From Egicoccus sp. AB-alg6-2 (GTDB lineage: Bacteria > Actinomycetota > Nitriliruptoria > Nitriliruptorales > Nitriliruptoraceae), in the NCBI RefSeq assembly GCF_041821025.1, contig NZ_JBGUAY010000006.1:358457-422456 (forward strand): a stretch of DNA of 64,000 nt. The letters are read 5' to 3'. This document shows positions 14,442-22,722 of the stretch, piece after piece (positions within the stretch are counted from its first letter, which is position 1; each line of letters opens with the position of its first letter). A program made the translations under genes and the position numbers. The notes under the pieces are model-generated. The model saw nothing but the letters and a program-made list of their open reading frames with translations. It was not told the origin of the DNA and made no database searches.

Positions 14442-15104
14442 TCACGCCTTCCGCCGGTCAGGGCCGTCGACGACGACCAGGTCCGTCATCTCGTGCAGCC
14501 GAGACACCGCCCGCTCCCCCAGATGCTCACCGAACTGGTCGAGGGTCAGGTTCGACGTCGCGACCAGCAGCATCCGGCGCGAATACACCGCCTCGAGCAG
14601 GCCGTTCAGCTCCCCGACACGCCAGTCGGTCGCCTGCTCCGCCCCGATGTCGTCGAGCACCAACAGCCGGCGACGCAGGATCCGCTCACCGACCGGGATC
14701 CGGTCACGCTGGCCGATGTCGCCCTGCATCGCCCGAATCAGATCCGGGGTCGGCCAGAACTGGGCGAACTGCGGGGCACCCATCTCGACCGCCAACGCCC
14801 CAGCGATCAGCGACTTCCCGCGTCCGGGTAGACCGAGGATCAGCAACCCGGAATCATGGTCCGGCTGCTCGCGGACCCGGTCGAGCCACACGCGGGCGGT
14901 CTTGACCGCGCCGGTCTGCTCGAGGTCGTCGAGGCGGGCGTGGTAGCGGGGCGGCACCCGCGGCGGAGCGCCGAGCGTTGGGACGGCTTCCGTCGGCGGT
15001 GGCGGTGCGGGCCGGCGTGGAGCCCGTGCCGCGGCCTGGCGGAGCCGGGCGACGAGCTGCTGCGGGTCGCCGAGTTCGGCGCCGATCGGGGTCGGTTCGC
15101 TCAC
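14442..15104 (-). CDS. DnaC-like helicase loader ATPase
   Basis: 220 residues. Walker A GLPGRGKS at about 91-98, Walker B RLLVLDDIG near 145-153 and sensor-type VATSNLTLDQFGEHLGER define a DnaC/IstB-type AAA+ ATPase. The N-terminal 60 residues are Pro/Ala-rich and probably bind the helicase or the initiator. It is coupled by a 4-bp overlap to the replisome organizer upstream; together they should recruit the host replicative helicase to the phage origin. Confidence 0.88.
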   Translation of the reverse strand: MSEPTPIGAELGDPQQLVARLRQAAARAPRRPAPPPPTEAVPTLGAPPRVPPRYHARLDDLEQTGAVKTARVWLDRVREQPDHDSGLLILGLPGRGKSLIAGALAVEMGAPQFAQFWPTPDLIRAMQGDIGQRDRIPVGERILRRRLLVLDDIGAEQATDWRVGELNGLLEAVYSRRMLLVATSNLTLDQFGEHLGERAVSRLHEMTDLVVVDGPDRRKA

Positions 15105-15877
15105 GATGTTGCCTCTCTGCCGTGCCAGCCGGCGCGGTAGTCGACGTCGCCGTCGGGCGGGCGGGGCGGACCCTTCGGCCGTCCGCTGCCGGGCCGGTCT
15201 TCGGTGGCGCGGCGGAGCCAGTTGCGCCAGGTGGCCTGCCAGTCGACCTTGCGGCCGTCCTTGCCCGGCTTGGCCTGCCAGTAGTCGCGGAACTTGCGGT
15301 ACTCGCCGCGTGCGGCCTCGATGCCGCCGACCGCAGCGATCAGGTCCGGTTCGTCGGCCGGGCGCCAGTCGTCAGGCAATCGAGTGCCGCGGGGGGACCG
15401 AGCCGAAGGCGAGGGGGGTTCCTGTTCCGAAGGAACAGGGGGTACGGGTACGGGGTTACGAACATCGGGCGAACGTTCAGCACCTGTTCGCGAAGTGTTC
15501 GGGCGAACATCTTTCGAACGGTTGGTCTTGGTTCCCTTGCGGTTCGCCCGCAGCTCACGCATTCGTTCGCGCGCCTCCGCCCGCTCCTTCTCCTGGTCCG
15601 CAGCCGTCGGCTGGTAGTCGTGCACGTCGTGGATCGTCCAGCCGCCACGGCCGTCGTCGCGGACCCAACGCCCCACCGCCACCAGGCGGGCCGCATGCTT
15701 CTTCGGCTGCTTCAGGCACGGCAGCGCGGCCGGAAGCATGTCGTCCGAGATGAACCCGTCCGTGCCAAACCGGTTCGAGTACGCGATCCCCGCCACGTCC
15801 AGCGCGAACGCCTCCGCACCGGCGGCCATCACCTTCGGGTGATGCGGCATCGCGTCGTCAAGCTTGACCCAGGCCAT
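15101..15877 (-). CDS. Phage replisome organizer / replication initiator
   Basis: 258 residues from the ATG at 15877, chosen because GAGGGAAC precedes it and MAWVKLDDAMPHHPKV is the typical beginning of actinophage initiators; the open frame extends upstream without coding character. The N-terminal winged-helix-like domain (to about residue 95) includes GWTIHDVHDYQPTAADQEKE. A basic linker rich in Arg, Ser and Pro leads to a C-terminal domain with KVDWQATWRNWLRRA. It probably binds the phage origin and works with the DnaC-like loader. Confidence 0.78.
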   Translation of the reverse strand: MAWVKLDDAMPHHPKVMAAGAEAFALDVAGIAYSNRFGTDGFISDDMLPAALPCLKQPKKHAARLVAVGRWVRDDGRGGWTIHDVHDYQPTAADQEKERAEARERMRELRANRKGTKTNRSKDVRPNTSRTGAERSPDVRNPVPVPPVPSEQEPPSPSARSPRGTRLPDDWRPADEPDLIAAVGGIEAARGEYRKFRDYWQAKPGKDGRKVDWQATWRNWLRRATEDRPGSGRPKGPPRPPDGDVDYRAGWHGREATS

Positions 15878-16023
15878 CTGTTCCCTCGTCGAGTAGGTGT
15901 CGGCCGGCACGGTCGGCCGTCGGTGTCGATCGGCTACGCGGCAGTTGCGGAATGCCAGCGATGTGATTCCGGATCGGCTGCAAAGAGAGCCGCCCGCAGG
16001 CGGCAACAGGTACGTGGACGAGA

Positions 16024-16419
16024 TCACGCGGCCTCACCCTCGTCGGCGGCCGTCAGTTGCCGAACCGTCAGCAGCCACCGGTGACGCGTGAGAGCCGGCT
16101 GCGGCTGTGCGATCCGGCACGTCACCGCGCGGACGTGCCGTGCGTCGTCCTCGATGAGTACACCCGCGTCGCGCAGCCCGTCGATGCACGGCTTCAACAC
16201 GCCGGCGATGTTGTCCACGTCGCGGCGGCGGCGGTCGGCCGGGATCATGACCAGCTCGATCTCGACCAGGTCGAGCGCGGGGATGCCGTCGGCGGCGGCG
16301 ATCCATGCGACGGCGTCACGCCAGGAGCGGACTTTGCGGGCGCGTTCGTGGTGGTGGCCGCGGGAGTTGGCGTTCCAGACCGGCATGTCCGGGATCTCGA
16401 GCGTGTAGGACCGCATCAA
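16024..16419 (-). CDS. rusA: RusA-type Holliday junction resolvase
   Basis: 131 residues. The family signature is clear: PVWNANSRGHHHERARK near the N-terminus, RRRDVDNIAGVLKPCIDGLR at about 64-83 with the metal-binding acids (D67, D69, D80), and ligand-like VLIEDDARHVRAV. RusA enzymes are small homodimeric nucleases that resolve four-way junctions during phage recombination. Two adjacent ATG codons (16419, 16416) overlap the previous stop. The length is normal. Confidence 0.88.
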   Translation of the reverse strand: MMRSYTLEIPDMPVWNANSRGHHHERARKVRSWRDAVAWIAAADGIPALDLVEIELVMIPADRRRRDVDNIAGVLKPCIDGLRDAGVLIEDDARHVRAVTCRIAQPQPALTRHRWLLTVRQLTAADEGEAA

Positions 16420-16700
16420 GACGTCACCGCCGCGGTCTCGTGCCGCCAGTGGCGCCGCTCGATCTCGTTGCCTGCACCGTCAACGACGACGATCTCGATC
16501 GGGAGCCACGGCCCCTCGAACGTGTGGTGCTCGACGACGTACTGACGGTGCTGGGTCAGGTACAGGTCCGTGTCGTGCTGCGCGTCCGCCAGGGCCGCCT
16601 TCACCGCGGCACGCAACGTTGCGTAGGAATGCCGTCGGAGCGTCCCCTTGCCGATGAGCTCAACCCGGTAGGGACGCCGCTTCTTCGTCCGGGCGGTCAT
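16416..16700 (-). CDS. Hypothetical phage early protein
   Basis: 94 residues, very basic N-terminus (MTARTKKRRPYRVELIGKGT), then a helix RAAVKAALADAQHD and a beta-rich end WLPIEIVVVDGAGNEIERRH. It is coupled by 4-bp overlaps to both neighbours. Not recognised. Confidence 0.6.
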   Translation of the reverse strand: MTARTKKRRPYRVELIGKGTLRRHSYATLRAAVKAALADAQHDTDLYLTQHRQYVVEHHTFEGPWLPIEIVVVDGAGNEIERRHWRHETAAVTS

Positions 16701-17035
16701 GCATCACCTCGGATCTCGACGAGCACCGCCGCCACCTCGTCGGCATGCCGATCCAGCACCATCCGCTGCGCCTTCCGTCGCTCACGATCACGACGGCGCT
16801 TCGCGCTGGCGCTGGCATCACTCAAGGCGGCGCGTGAGGCGACTTCGACCCCGCCGGGCAGCATCTCCCCCGACTTGGGTGCGTGAGCGCCACAGGCGGC
16901 CACACGACCGAGCGTCTTCCCAGCGCGGGACACGACGACGACGTGGACATGGCCGAACTTTCCGCCACAGCGCCAGCAGCCGTCGAGCTGCGGCCCGCAG
17001 ACGGCGCAGGAGCGGGGTCCGAGACGGTCAGCCAT
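16697..17035 (-). CDS. Hypothetical phage protein with zinc-ribbon-like N-terminus
   Basis: 112 residues from the ATG at 17035, overlapping the ASCH gene stop by 8 bp. It begins MADRLGPRSCAVCGPQLDGC and continues WRCGG, giving CxxC pairs spaced like a small zinc ribbon. The C-terminal half is basic and helical (KRRRDRERRKAQRMVLDRHA). It may bind nucleic acid. Confidence 0.6.
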   Translation of the reverse strand: MADRLGPRSCAVCGPQLDGCWRCGGKFGHVHVVVVSRAGKTLGRVAACGAHAPKSGEMLPGGVEVASRAALSDASASAKRRRDRERRKAQRMVLDRHADEVAAVLVEIRGDA

Positions 17036-17582
17036 TGGCGGCCACCCCCTCGGGGATCCGCCAGATCTGCTGACGGCCACGCATCGGGATTGGCTCGTCG
17101 AGCGCCTGCACGTCCTCCATGAGCCACGCGAACCGACCTGGCTCGTAGATGCCGTATGCCCGCTCGTCATCGATGCGGGCGAGGACCGGCGCTCCCGGCC
17201 GCCACAGTCCGAGGTACGGCGCGGCCACCTCGACGTAGGCACCTGTCTGGTGCTCGGCGCCGACGACGTCCACCATCGGCAGGACGTCGACCAGGTCTAC
17301 GCGGGCGACGATCGCGCCGAGAGGACCGGGGTCGATCTCGCCGTCATCGGCGACCAGCCCCGACGCATGCCACGCGTTCCATGCCGTCTCGTTGGCTGCG
17401 ACGACGAGCATGTCATCCAGGGTCGGGTACCGCTTGGCGGCGTGGATCCAGAGCGGCCCTCGGTAGCTGGTCGACCAGCCACGGGTCTCAATCCGCTTCA
17501 CGCGTAGGGCGATGAGCGATGCCCACGGCTGCCATAGGGACAGGACGCGGTCGCCGGACTTCGGCAGCACCAGATCAGCCAT
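17028..17582 (-). CDS. ASCH-domain protein
   Basis: 184 residues from the ATG at 17582, which overlaps the previous stop. The sequence DRVLSLWQPWASLIALRVKR followed by IETRGWSTSYRGPLWIHAAK is the classic ASCH signature (beta barrel related to PUA; the WQPWA and ETR motifs line the binding groove). ASCH proteins bind RNA or nucleosides and some have RNase or base-modifying activity. In phages they may protect or modify transcripts. The specific activity is not deducible. Confidence 0.82.
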   Translation of the reverse strand: MADLVLPKSGDRVLSLWQPWASLIALRVKRIETRGWSTSYRGPLWIHAAKRYPTLDDMLVVAANETAWNAWHASGLVADDGEIDPGPLGAIVARVDLVDVLPMVDVVGAEHQTGAYVEVAAPYLGLWRPGAPVLARIDDERAYGIYEPGRFAWLMEDVQALDEPIPMRGRQQIWRIPEGVAANG

Positions 17583-17757
17583 GCCAGACCTCCACCCACT
17601 CGCCGGCACGACGCCGGAAGAACCGCGTCACCCCGACGTCGTCGATCGTCGACACCACCGCCCCGCCGCCCACCTCAGACGCCGGCCACCGATCACACCC
17701 CGCCACCGACACAGCACCAGCCGGCGTGACGATCGTCTGCCCAGGAACCAACCTCAC
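17575..17757 (-). CDS. Small hypothetical phage protein
   Basis: 60 residues from the GTG at 17757, coupled to the WhiB-like gene by a GTGA overlap. It begins VRLVPGQTIVTPAGAVSVAG and ends FFRRRAGEWVEVWHG: a short beta-rich protein without membrane segments. Its stop overlaps the ASCH start by a few bases. No function is recognised. Confidence 0.55.
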   Translation of the reverse strand: MRLVPGQTIVTPAGAVSVAGCDRWPASEVGGGAVVSTIDDVGVTRFFRRRAGEWVEVWHG

Positions 17758-18113
17758 GCCGACACCACCCGATCCGCCATCCGGCCCGCCTCGACCAACA
17801 TCCACCGGACCACCCGACGGCCAACCAGCTCGTCATGAACCTCGACCCGACGGCGGGCACGCGCCCACACGTCCTCCCACGAACGCCGGCCCTCTCGGAT
17901 CGCCTGCCGGTCGGTCGGATTCGACGCGGCCAACACGCCCGCGTCGTCCCCGACCTTGCAGGCAGCCGACTCCGCGAACCCGGCACAGTCGCGCAGCACC
18001 GGACAGGCGAGACAGACACGCAGCTGCTCCACCGTCGGCTTGCCGTCGTTCTCCCACGGCATCTCCGGCACCGCCTGGCACAGGGCACGCTCACGCCACG
18101 TCATGCGCGCCAC
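17754..18113 (-). CDS. Phage WhiB-like iron-sulfur regulator
   Basis: 119 residues. Cys12, then Cys34-x2-Cys37-x5-Cys43 matches the four cluster-ligating cysteines of WhiB-like proteins, an actinobacteria-specific family that binds a [4Fe-4S] cluster and the principal sigma factor. The usual glycine/tryptophan turn after the cysteines is replaced by DDAGVLAAS, so it is divergent. The C-terminus is basic. The WhiB-like protein of mycobacteriophage TM4 represses host whiB2 and causes superinfection exclusion, so a host-takeover role is a fair inference. Its start overlaps the HNH gene end by 23 bp. Confidence 0.78.
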   Translation of the reverse strand: MARMTWRERALCQAVPEMPWENDGKPTVEQLRVCLACPVLRDCAGFAESAACKVGDDAGVLAASNPTDRQAIREGRRSWEDVWARARRRVEVHDELVGRRVVRWMLVEAGRMADRVVSA

Positions 18114-18504
18114 CCCCTGCCGGCCACAGGGCCCGGAACTCGTCCGACGGCCCCACGTAGTAGGTGCGGCCCGACCAACGCTCGAAGATCACGTTCCCGG
18201 ACACGGCCAGCCCGAGACGTCGGGCACGTGCCGGCTGGCCGTGCGCGACCTCGTGATGACACACGGCGCACAGCGCGACCAGGTGGGCAAGGTGCCGGGC
18301 CGGCTCGAACGTGCCGTCGCCGATCGCGTCGACCGCGAGCCGGTCGAGGGTGTTCCCGCCCGCAGCCCGCTTGATCCGATGGTGCAGTTCGTCGGCCAGG
18401 TTGCGGCAGCGGTTGCCGTGCTCGAACACCGCCTCACAGCGGTCGCCGGCACGCGTCCACGCCGCCGTACGGAGTGGGGCGAGACGGATCTTGGGGGCGC
18501 TCAT
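18091..18504 (-). CDS. HNH endonuclease
   Basis: 137 residues from the ATG at 18504. Zinc-binding Cys23 and Cys33, the ADELHHRIKRAAGG stretch (His41-His42), and HLVALCAVCHHEVAHGQ (C79-x2-C82-H83-H84) form a beta-beta-alpha metal HNH fold. In siphoviruses such enzymes often help terminase cleave DNA, but this gene lies among replication genes far from the terminase, so a recombination or host-DNA-targeting role is equally possible. Confidence 0.82.
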   Translation of the reverse strand: MSAPKIRLAPLRTAAWTRAGDRCEAVFEHGNRCRNLADELHHRIKRAAGGNTLDRLAVDAIGDGTFEPARHLAHLVALCAVCHHEVAHGQPARARRLGLAVSGNVIFERWSGRTYYVGPSDEFRALWPAGGGAHDVA

Positions 18505-18974
18505 GCGGCCCTCCGATCGATACGTCCCAGCTCGATCTCGTGCTTCGCCATCGACGCGACCACAGTCCACGCGCCCACCAGGGCACGGGCGTCGTACGCC
18601 TTCGCCGAATGCGAATCGGCCAACGAAGCAGCTCGGTCACGAAGCCAGCGCAAATCACCGACGGTCAACGGGACCGTCCCGTCCAGACCCATCGACGTCG
18701 CCAGCTTCGCGCCCATCTCCCGCACCTCAGGCGGCAACGAAAAGTCCTGGACCGCAGCCTTCCGACGGTCCTCCGACCTCAACGTCAGGACCTCGTCATG
18801 CATCAGCGCGCGGGCGGACGCCTGCCGGTACAGCTGCTCGAACCGGTCACGCAACGTCGCGTGGGTCTCGGCTACCTCGCGGGCCTGCTCGAGCTTCACG
18901 GCGAGGCGGTCGAGCTGGTCGGCCGCATCGTGTGACGACTGCGGCGATGTCAGCGGGGTGCGATCGCCCATCAC
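18501..18974 (-). CDS. Hypothetical phage early protein
   Basis: 157 residues, largely helical (LDRLAVKLEQAREVAETHAT, then RDRFEQLYRQASARALMHDE), with a coiled-coil first half and LTVGDLRWLRDRAASLADSH later. It overlaps the ATPase stop and the HNH start by 4 bp each, so it is fixed in the recombination operon. Possibly an accessory to the Sak4-like ATPase; not recognised by sequence. Confidence 0.6.
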   Translation of the reverse strand: MMGDRTPLTSPQSSHDAADQLDRLAVKLEQAREVAETHATLRDRFEQLYRQASARALMHDEVLTLRSEDRRKAAVQDFSLPPEVREMGAKLATSMGLDGTVPLTVGDLRWLRDRAASLADSHSAKAYDARALVGAWTVVASMAKHEIELGRIDRRAA

Positions 18975-20314
18975 GCCACCGCCTTCGGGTCGGCGACGTC
19001 ATCGATCACGGCACGCACGATCTCGGGATATCCGGCCGCCCATGCGTCGATCTCGGTCGACTTGTTGGGTGGCAGCTTCTTCGCGTCCTCCGATGCGAAC
19101 CCGGGCCGCATCCGTTCCCAGTTCGCCCGTAATGCGTTCATCACGTCGAGCTTGGTGACGCCACGGTCGCGGGCGTGCTGCTGCCAGTCGAAGCCCGTGG
19201 AGGACACCGCGCCGGCGGATGGGGCATCCGCTGCAACGGTGGGAGAGGCCGCGGCTGCGGTGTCCTCCACGGTGAGTGTCGACGACGGGGGATCGTCGAC
19301 ATGGTCCGACGTTGGGGGAACGTCGGAGTCGGTTGCCCCGGCGGACGGATCGGAGACTTCCCCGTCCCCCTCACCATCCGCCGGGGAGTCGTCAGGCTCG
19401 ACGGCCTGGTGGTTGTCGTCGGACAGCAGCGCCGCCCGGATCCGCTTCAGCGCCCCCTCGTCACCGAGGTGCACCAGCAGCTTGCCGGCGTTCGCGCCGG
19501 TCAGGTCGCCCGGCGCCGCTGCACCATCCTGGTAGCGGCCGACGATGAACGCCTGCTGGCCGGACGTGAACCCGATCTCGTCGAGCCGGCTGGTTACCTG
19601 CTGCTGCACCGTGTCCCCACGGTTCAGCCACTCCGCGAACGGCTGCCACCACGCCCGGTCCGGCTTGCGCTCAACCGCGTCCTGCAGCGGCGCACACCGC
19701 GACTTGGACACCATGAGCCGGTGTTCGTGGTCGACATCGGCCACCAGGTCGAACTCGTACTCCATGCCCTTGCGCTGCTCCGGGGCGAGCCCGAGCTTGC
19801 GGACCTGCGTGCGGCCGTTGTCGCCTTCCTCGACGACGTATTCGGTCTTGGCGCGCATGGTCACGATGACGTGGCCGGGCCAGCGCATGACGGTGTCGAC
19901 GAGCCGGTTCTGCTCCGGCGTCCCCTCACGCCAGGCCGCGAAGCTGTTCCCGCGAGAGCGGGCGGCAGCGTCGTCCACGATCTCGAGCACGCCGCCTTGG
20001 CCGGACCAGGCGTGCGACAGCGAGTCGATGATGACGACCTCGGCACCCGCGGCGGTGCACGCTTCGAGAGCTTCGAGGTAGCGGGCCGGCGCGAACGGCG
20101 GGTCGATGACGCCGTGAAGGAACTCGCCGAACTCGTCGGCGTACAGCGCAGCGGAGCCGCGTTCGGTGTCGATGACCGCGACCTTGCTGATATCGCCGCA
20201 GAGTGCGAGGGCGGCTTCGAGGGCGGAGTAGGTCTTGCCGGCACCAGACGGGCCGACGAGTGCCACGCGGGCCTTGAGCTGGACCTTGGAGGCGGGGCGC
20301 AGTTGGAAGCTCAT
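18971..20314 (-). CDS. Sak4-like RecA-fold ATPase (phage recombination)
   Basis: 447 residues. Walker A GPSGAGKT at 21-28 and Walker B AEVVIIDSLS at 91-100 lie in a RecA-like core of about 230 residues ending near VSKSRCAPLQDAVERKPDRA. This matches the phage ATP-binding family that includes Sak4 and AAA_24 proteins, which anneal or exchange single strands. The C-terminal 200 residues are a low-complexity acidic linker (Asp, Ser, Thr, Pro) followed by a short helical domain (GFDWQQHARDRGVTKLDVMN). It lies beside RusA and HNH genes, consistent with a recombination module. Confidence 0.8.
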   Translation of the reverse strand: MSFQLRPASKVQLKARVALVGPSGAGKTYSALEAALALCGDISKVAVIDTERGSAALYADEFGEFLHGVIDPPFAPARYLEALEACTAAGAEVVIIDSLSHAWSGQGGVLEIVDDAAARSRGNSFAAWREGTPEQNRLVDTVMRWPGHVIVTMRAKTEYVVEEGDNGRTQVRKLGLAPEQRKGMEYEFDLVADVDHEHRLMVSKSRCAPLQDAVERKPDRAWWQPFAEWLNRGDTVQQQVTSRLDEIGFTSGQQAFIVGRYQDGAAAPGDLTGANAGKLLVHLGDEGALKRIRAALLSDDNHQAVEPDDSPADGEGDGEVSDPSAGATDSDVPPTSDHVDDPPSSTLTVEDTAAAASPTVAADAPSAGAVSSTGFDWQQHARDRGVTKLDVMNALRANWERMRPGFASEDAKKLPPNKSTEIDAWAAGYPEIVRAVIDDVADPKAVA

Positions 20315-21021
20315 AGGCCACCCCCGATCTCGACCGACAGGCCGAAGAAGCTGCGGACGATGGCGGCGTCGCGGGCCTTCGCCTGCTTGTCCGGCACGAC
20401 CTGCAGCACCGGCTTCGACGGCGGGTCCACATCCACACCCGGGATGGCCTCGCCGGTCGACGGGTCGAGCAGGACGTAGCCGTCGTCACGGTTGCCACGG
20501 ATCACGGCACGACCCGACTCGATCAGGTGGTCGAGCGGCTTGGCTGGCAGCACGCGTTCCAGCGATGGGGTGATGGCACCGAAGATGAGGTTGTGGAACT
20601 CGTCGGCCGGGATGGCGTAGTCGGCGCCCGACTCCGGCGCGTCAGCGGCGAACTGCTCACGCATCGCCATGATCCACCGGAAGGCGTGATTGTCGATGTC
20701 CAGCGTCTCGCGGACCTCATGCTCGAGGCCCTGCGCCGCCCACCACGCGTCGAACGCGTCTTGGTCGGCGATGCGCGGGCGTGGCTGCGGGTCCGTCAAC
20801 GTCGCCCGGATCCCATCCACCTTCGCCGAGAAACCCGTGCCGGTCAGCGCCGCGACCTGCTCCACCTCGGCCTGCAGATCCTCGCGGGCGGCGTCCTCGA
20901 TCTCCTTCGCGAACGTCGTCAGCGCCTTGGCCTGGCCTGCCCGCCGGACCTTCTCGTCCAGCGCCTCACCCGGCCGCGCGATGATGTCGAGACCGACCAC
21001 CTCGATCGTCTGGTCAGACAT
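20311..21021 (-). CDS. Hypothetical phage recombination-region protein
   Basis: 236 residues from the ATG at 21021; the open frame extends further but loses coding character and overlaps the neighbour. It starts MSDQTIEVVGLDIIARPGEA. A long helix (KALTTFAKEIEDAAREDLQA, then EVEQVAALTG) occupies residues 30-60. The second half has an acidic, mixed fold with DDGYVLLDPSTGEAIPGVDV. It directly precedes the Sak4-like ATPase with a 4-bp overlap and may be its partner, such as an annealing or exonuclease-associated protein; sequence alone does not settle it. Confidence 0.6.
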   Translation of the reverse strand: MSDQTIEVVGLDIIARPGEALDEKVRRAGQAKALTTFAKEIEDAAREDLQAEVEQVAALTGTGFSAKVDGIRATLTDPQPRPRIADQDAFDAWWAAQGLEHEVRETLDIDNHAFRWIMAMREQFAADAPESGADYAIPADEFHNLIFGAITPSLERVLPAKPLDHLIESGRAVIRGNRDDGYVLLDPSTGEAIPGVDVDPPSKPVLQVVPDKQAKARDAAIVRSFFGLSVEIGGGL

Positions 21022-21391
21022 CGGCGGCCTCCCGATCCTCGTCCCGGGCCTGCTCCTGCTCGGCCGCGTAGTCCGCCTCGGCCTGCAGCTGCTCCTCGAC
21101 GTAGACCCAGTGGTCCACCGCGGCCGCGAGCGCGACCAGATGGGAGGGCGGCCACACGCCGTCGAGTGCGTAGACCGCGAGCCGGCCCACGTGCATGCGG
21201 GCGGTCGGGACACCGTGGGTGTAGTAGGAGGCGTCCTGCTCGACGGTCACCACGGCGGTGCCGATCGTGGAGCCGGCCCGCCAGCGGACCGAGAACCGAC
21301 CGTGGCGGGTGTCGACAGCAACGAGCCGGTCACCATGGTTGGGGGAAACGGTCGTGGACGTCGTACGGCGTCCGGTTACGATGCCGGTCAC
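21014..21391 (-). CDS. Hypothetical phage early protein
   Basis: 125 residues. The first half is beta-rich (DRLVAVDTRHGRFSVRWRAG, then TAVVTVEQDASYYTHGVPTA); the second half is a helix with an acidic Gln/Glu-rich coiled-coil end (YAAEQEQARDEDREAADV). Coupled to both neighbours by short overlaps. Not recognised. Confidence 0.6.
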   Translation of the reverse strand: MTGIVTGRRTTSTTVSPNHGDRLVAVDTRHGRFSVRWRAGSTIGTAVVTVEQDASYYTHGVPTARMHVGRLAVYALDGVWPPSHLVALAAAVDHWVYVEEQLQAEADYAAEQEQARDEDREAADV

Positions 21392-21612
21392 AGTCGGAAC
21401 CTTTCATCAGGGCGGCTGGCGACGACCGGGCGGGCGCCAACCTGAGCCCGGTCGTTCGCGTTGGTGGGGTTCCACGTCACCGATCCGGCCATGCAGGCGG
21501 AGCAGACGCAGAACGGCACGTGTCGGGCTTCGAGGCGGCGGAGCAGCAGCCACAACAGCCACGCCCCGGCGCCGATCGCGGCCATGACCGCCCAGCTCGC
21601 GAGCGGGCTCAC
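21388..21612 (-). CDS. Small membrane-anchored phage protein
   Basis: 74 residues; an N-terminal hydrophobic segment (WAVMAAIGAGAWLLWLLLRR, about 7-26) anchors it, followed by a Cys pair region (HVPFCVCSACMAGS) and a polar tail. Overlaps its neighbours by 4 bp on each side. It could be a lysogenic or early inner-membrane protein; function unknown. Confidence 0.6.
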   Translation of the reverse strand: MSPLASWAVMAAIGAGAWLLWLLLRRLEARHVPFCVCSACMAGSVTWNPTNANDRAQVGARPVVASRPDERFRL

Positions 21613-21995
21613 GCGGCTGCCATGTCTGCGGTCTGCTGCTCGGGCAGCCGGTACTCGTAGACCGGCCGGGTCTCGTCACCGACGTGAATCCGCTCGCACT
21701 CGAAGTAGCCCTGAACCTCGACACGCAGCCCCGAAGGCAGAGTCGCCGTCGCGGTGGGCTTACCGGCGTCGTCGAAGGTGACGTCCGGTTCGACACCGAC
21801 GGCTTCGAACACGACGGCGGACTCGTGGAACGCCTTCGCCGTGAAAGCGATCGTCGTCAGCTTCGTGCCGGTCTCGTCCAACTGGCTGGACGACAGCCAG
21901 AACTTGGACGCGACCCCGGATGCGATCAGCTCGGCAGCCTCGACGATCATGTCTGCCCGCGGTCGGGCAGCGTGGTAGATGGCCTGGTTCTCCAT
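21609..21995 (-). CDS. Hypothetical phage early protein
   Basis: 128 residues, MENQAIYHAARPRADMIVEA at the start. It alternates helices and strands (AVVFEAVGVEPDVTFDDAGK, LPSGLRVEVQGYFECERI) and ends in an Ala/Gln tail. It begins 42 bp after a short upstream gene in the early operon. No known family is evident. Confidence 0.6.
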   Translation of the reverse strand: MENQAIYHAARPRADMIVEAAELIASGVASKFWLSSSQLDETGTKLTTIAFTAKAFHESAVVFEAVGVEPDVTFDDAGKPTATATLPSGLRVEVQGYFECERIHVGDETRPVYEYRLPEQQTADMAAA

Positions 21996-22037
21996 TGGTG
22001 GTGCTCCTTCCCGCCGTGGCGGGCTCGGCCGCCCGGT

Positions 22038-22223
22038 TCAGGCGGCTTGGTCGGTGGCGTCGCGGCCGGCCGGCTTCGAGGCGGCGGCCGGCCGCGACAG
22101 GCCGAGGCGTGGACGCAGCAGGGCTGCGATGTCGGCGAGGACGACGGGGTCCTGGACGTGACGGGGCAGGCCGGCCTCAGCGCGCGAGGACGCGACGCGG
22201 GCAGCGATCTCGGCGGCGCTCAT
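22038..22223 (-). CDS. Small phage protein following the Cro-like gene
   Basis: 61 residues from the ATG at 22223, overlapping the Cro-like stop by one base (TGATG). It begins MSAAEIAARVASSRAEAGLP, with a helix LADIAALLRPRLGLSR. Short helical proteins of this sort head many actinophage early operons; no role is known. Confidence 0.6.
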   Translation of the reverse strand: MSAAEIAARVASSRAEAGLPRHVQDPVVLADIAALLRPRLGLSRPAAASKPAGRDATDQAA

Positions 22224-22447
22224 CAGGCCGCCTCCCCTACGTGCTCGTCCGGGTCCGCGAGCAGCGCGACGAGCGGGCACTTCAACGCCCGAGCCAGCTT
22301 CAGAGCCATCTCCGGAGAGGCGCCCTTGTTGCCGTTCTCGATGTCGTAGAGCGTCCCGTGACGGCAGCCCGCTTCCTTGGCGAGGGCCGGCACGGAGAGG
22401 CCGGACCGTTCGCGGATCTCGCGTAGGGCGTGTCGGTTGATGCGCAC
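22223..22447 (-). CDS. Cro/C1-type helix-turn-helix regulator (early-side)
   Basis: 74 residues from the GTG at 22447 (VRINRHALREIRERSGLSVP); a longer version from 22513 would run through the TGCATC operator-like sites and adds no domain sequence. The XRE helix-turn-helix spans about residues 5-60 with the recognition helix AGCRHGTLYDIENGNKG. It is divergent to the repressor and first in the leftward early operon, so it is the probable Cro-like switch partner. Confidence 0.78.
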   Translation of the reverse strand: MRINRHALREIRERSGLSVPALAKEAGCRHGTLYDIENGNKGASPEMALKLARALKCPLVALLADPDEHVGEAA

Positions 22448-22476
22448 CGGTGGTCCGTTCTGTCGCTCCGGTTTGT

Positions 22477-22554
22477 TGCATCGGAGCGTTGCATCACTTT
22501 GGACCGGCGTCAACCGGCGTCATGCATCAGAACGCGACAGGAGCGCCTGATGCA
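22477..22554. promoter_or_regulatory. Operator region between divergent repressor genes (TGCATC sites)
   Basis: TGCATC occurs at 22477 and 22490, and a perfect inverted repeat TGCATCAG (22523-22530) / CTGATGCA (22547-22554) follows with a 16-base spacer. All lie between the divergent XRE genes. Equal spacing and dyad symmetry suggest binding sites for one or both repressors. Confidence 0.55.
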
Positions 22555-22722
22555 CATCGCTGTGCGGTAAAACGAATAACAGCGGTGTCGCGCGACAGGC
22601 GTCCAAAGAGGCCGAAACGGGGCGCTAGCAGCGGAAAGACATCGCTGTCAGTCGCCCACCCGCATACCCTGACGCAATATGACGCAGTGAATTCGTGCGT
22701 TGCGGCGCACCAGAGTGCAGGC

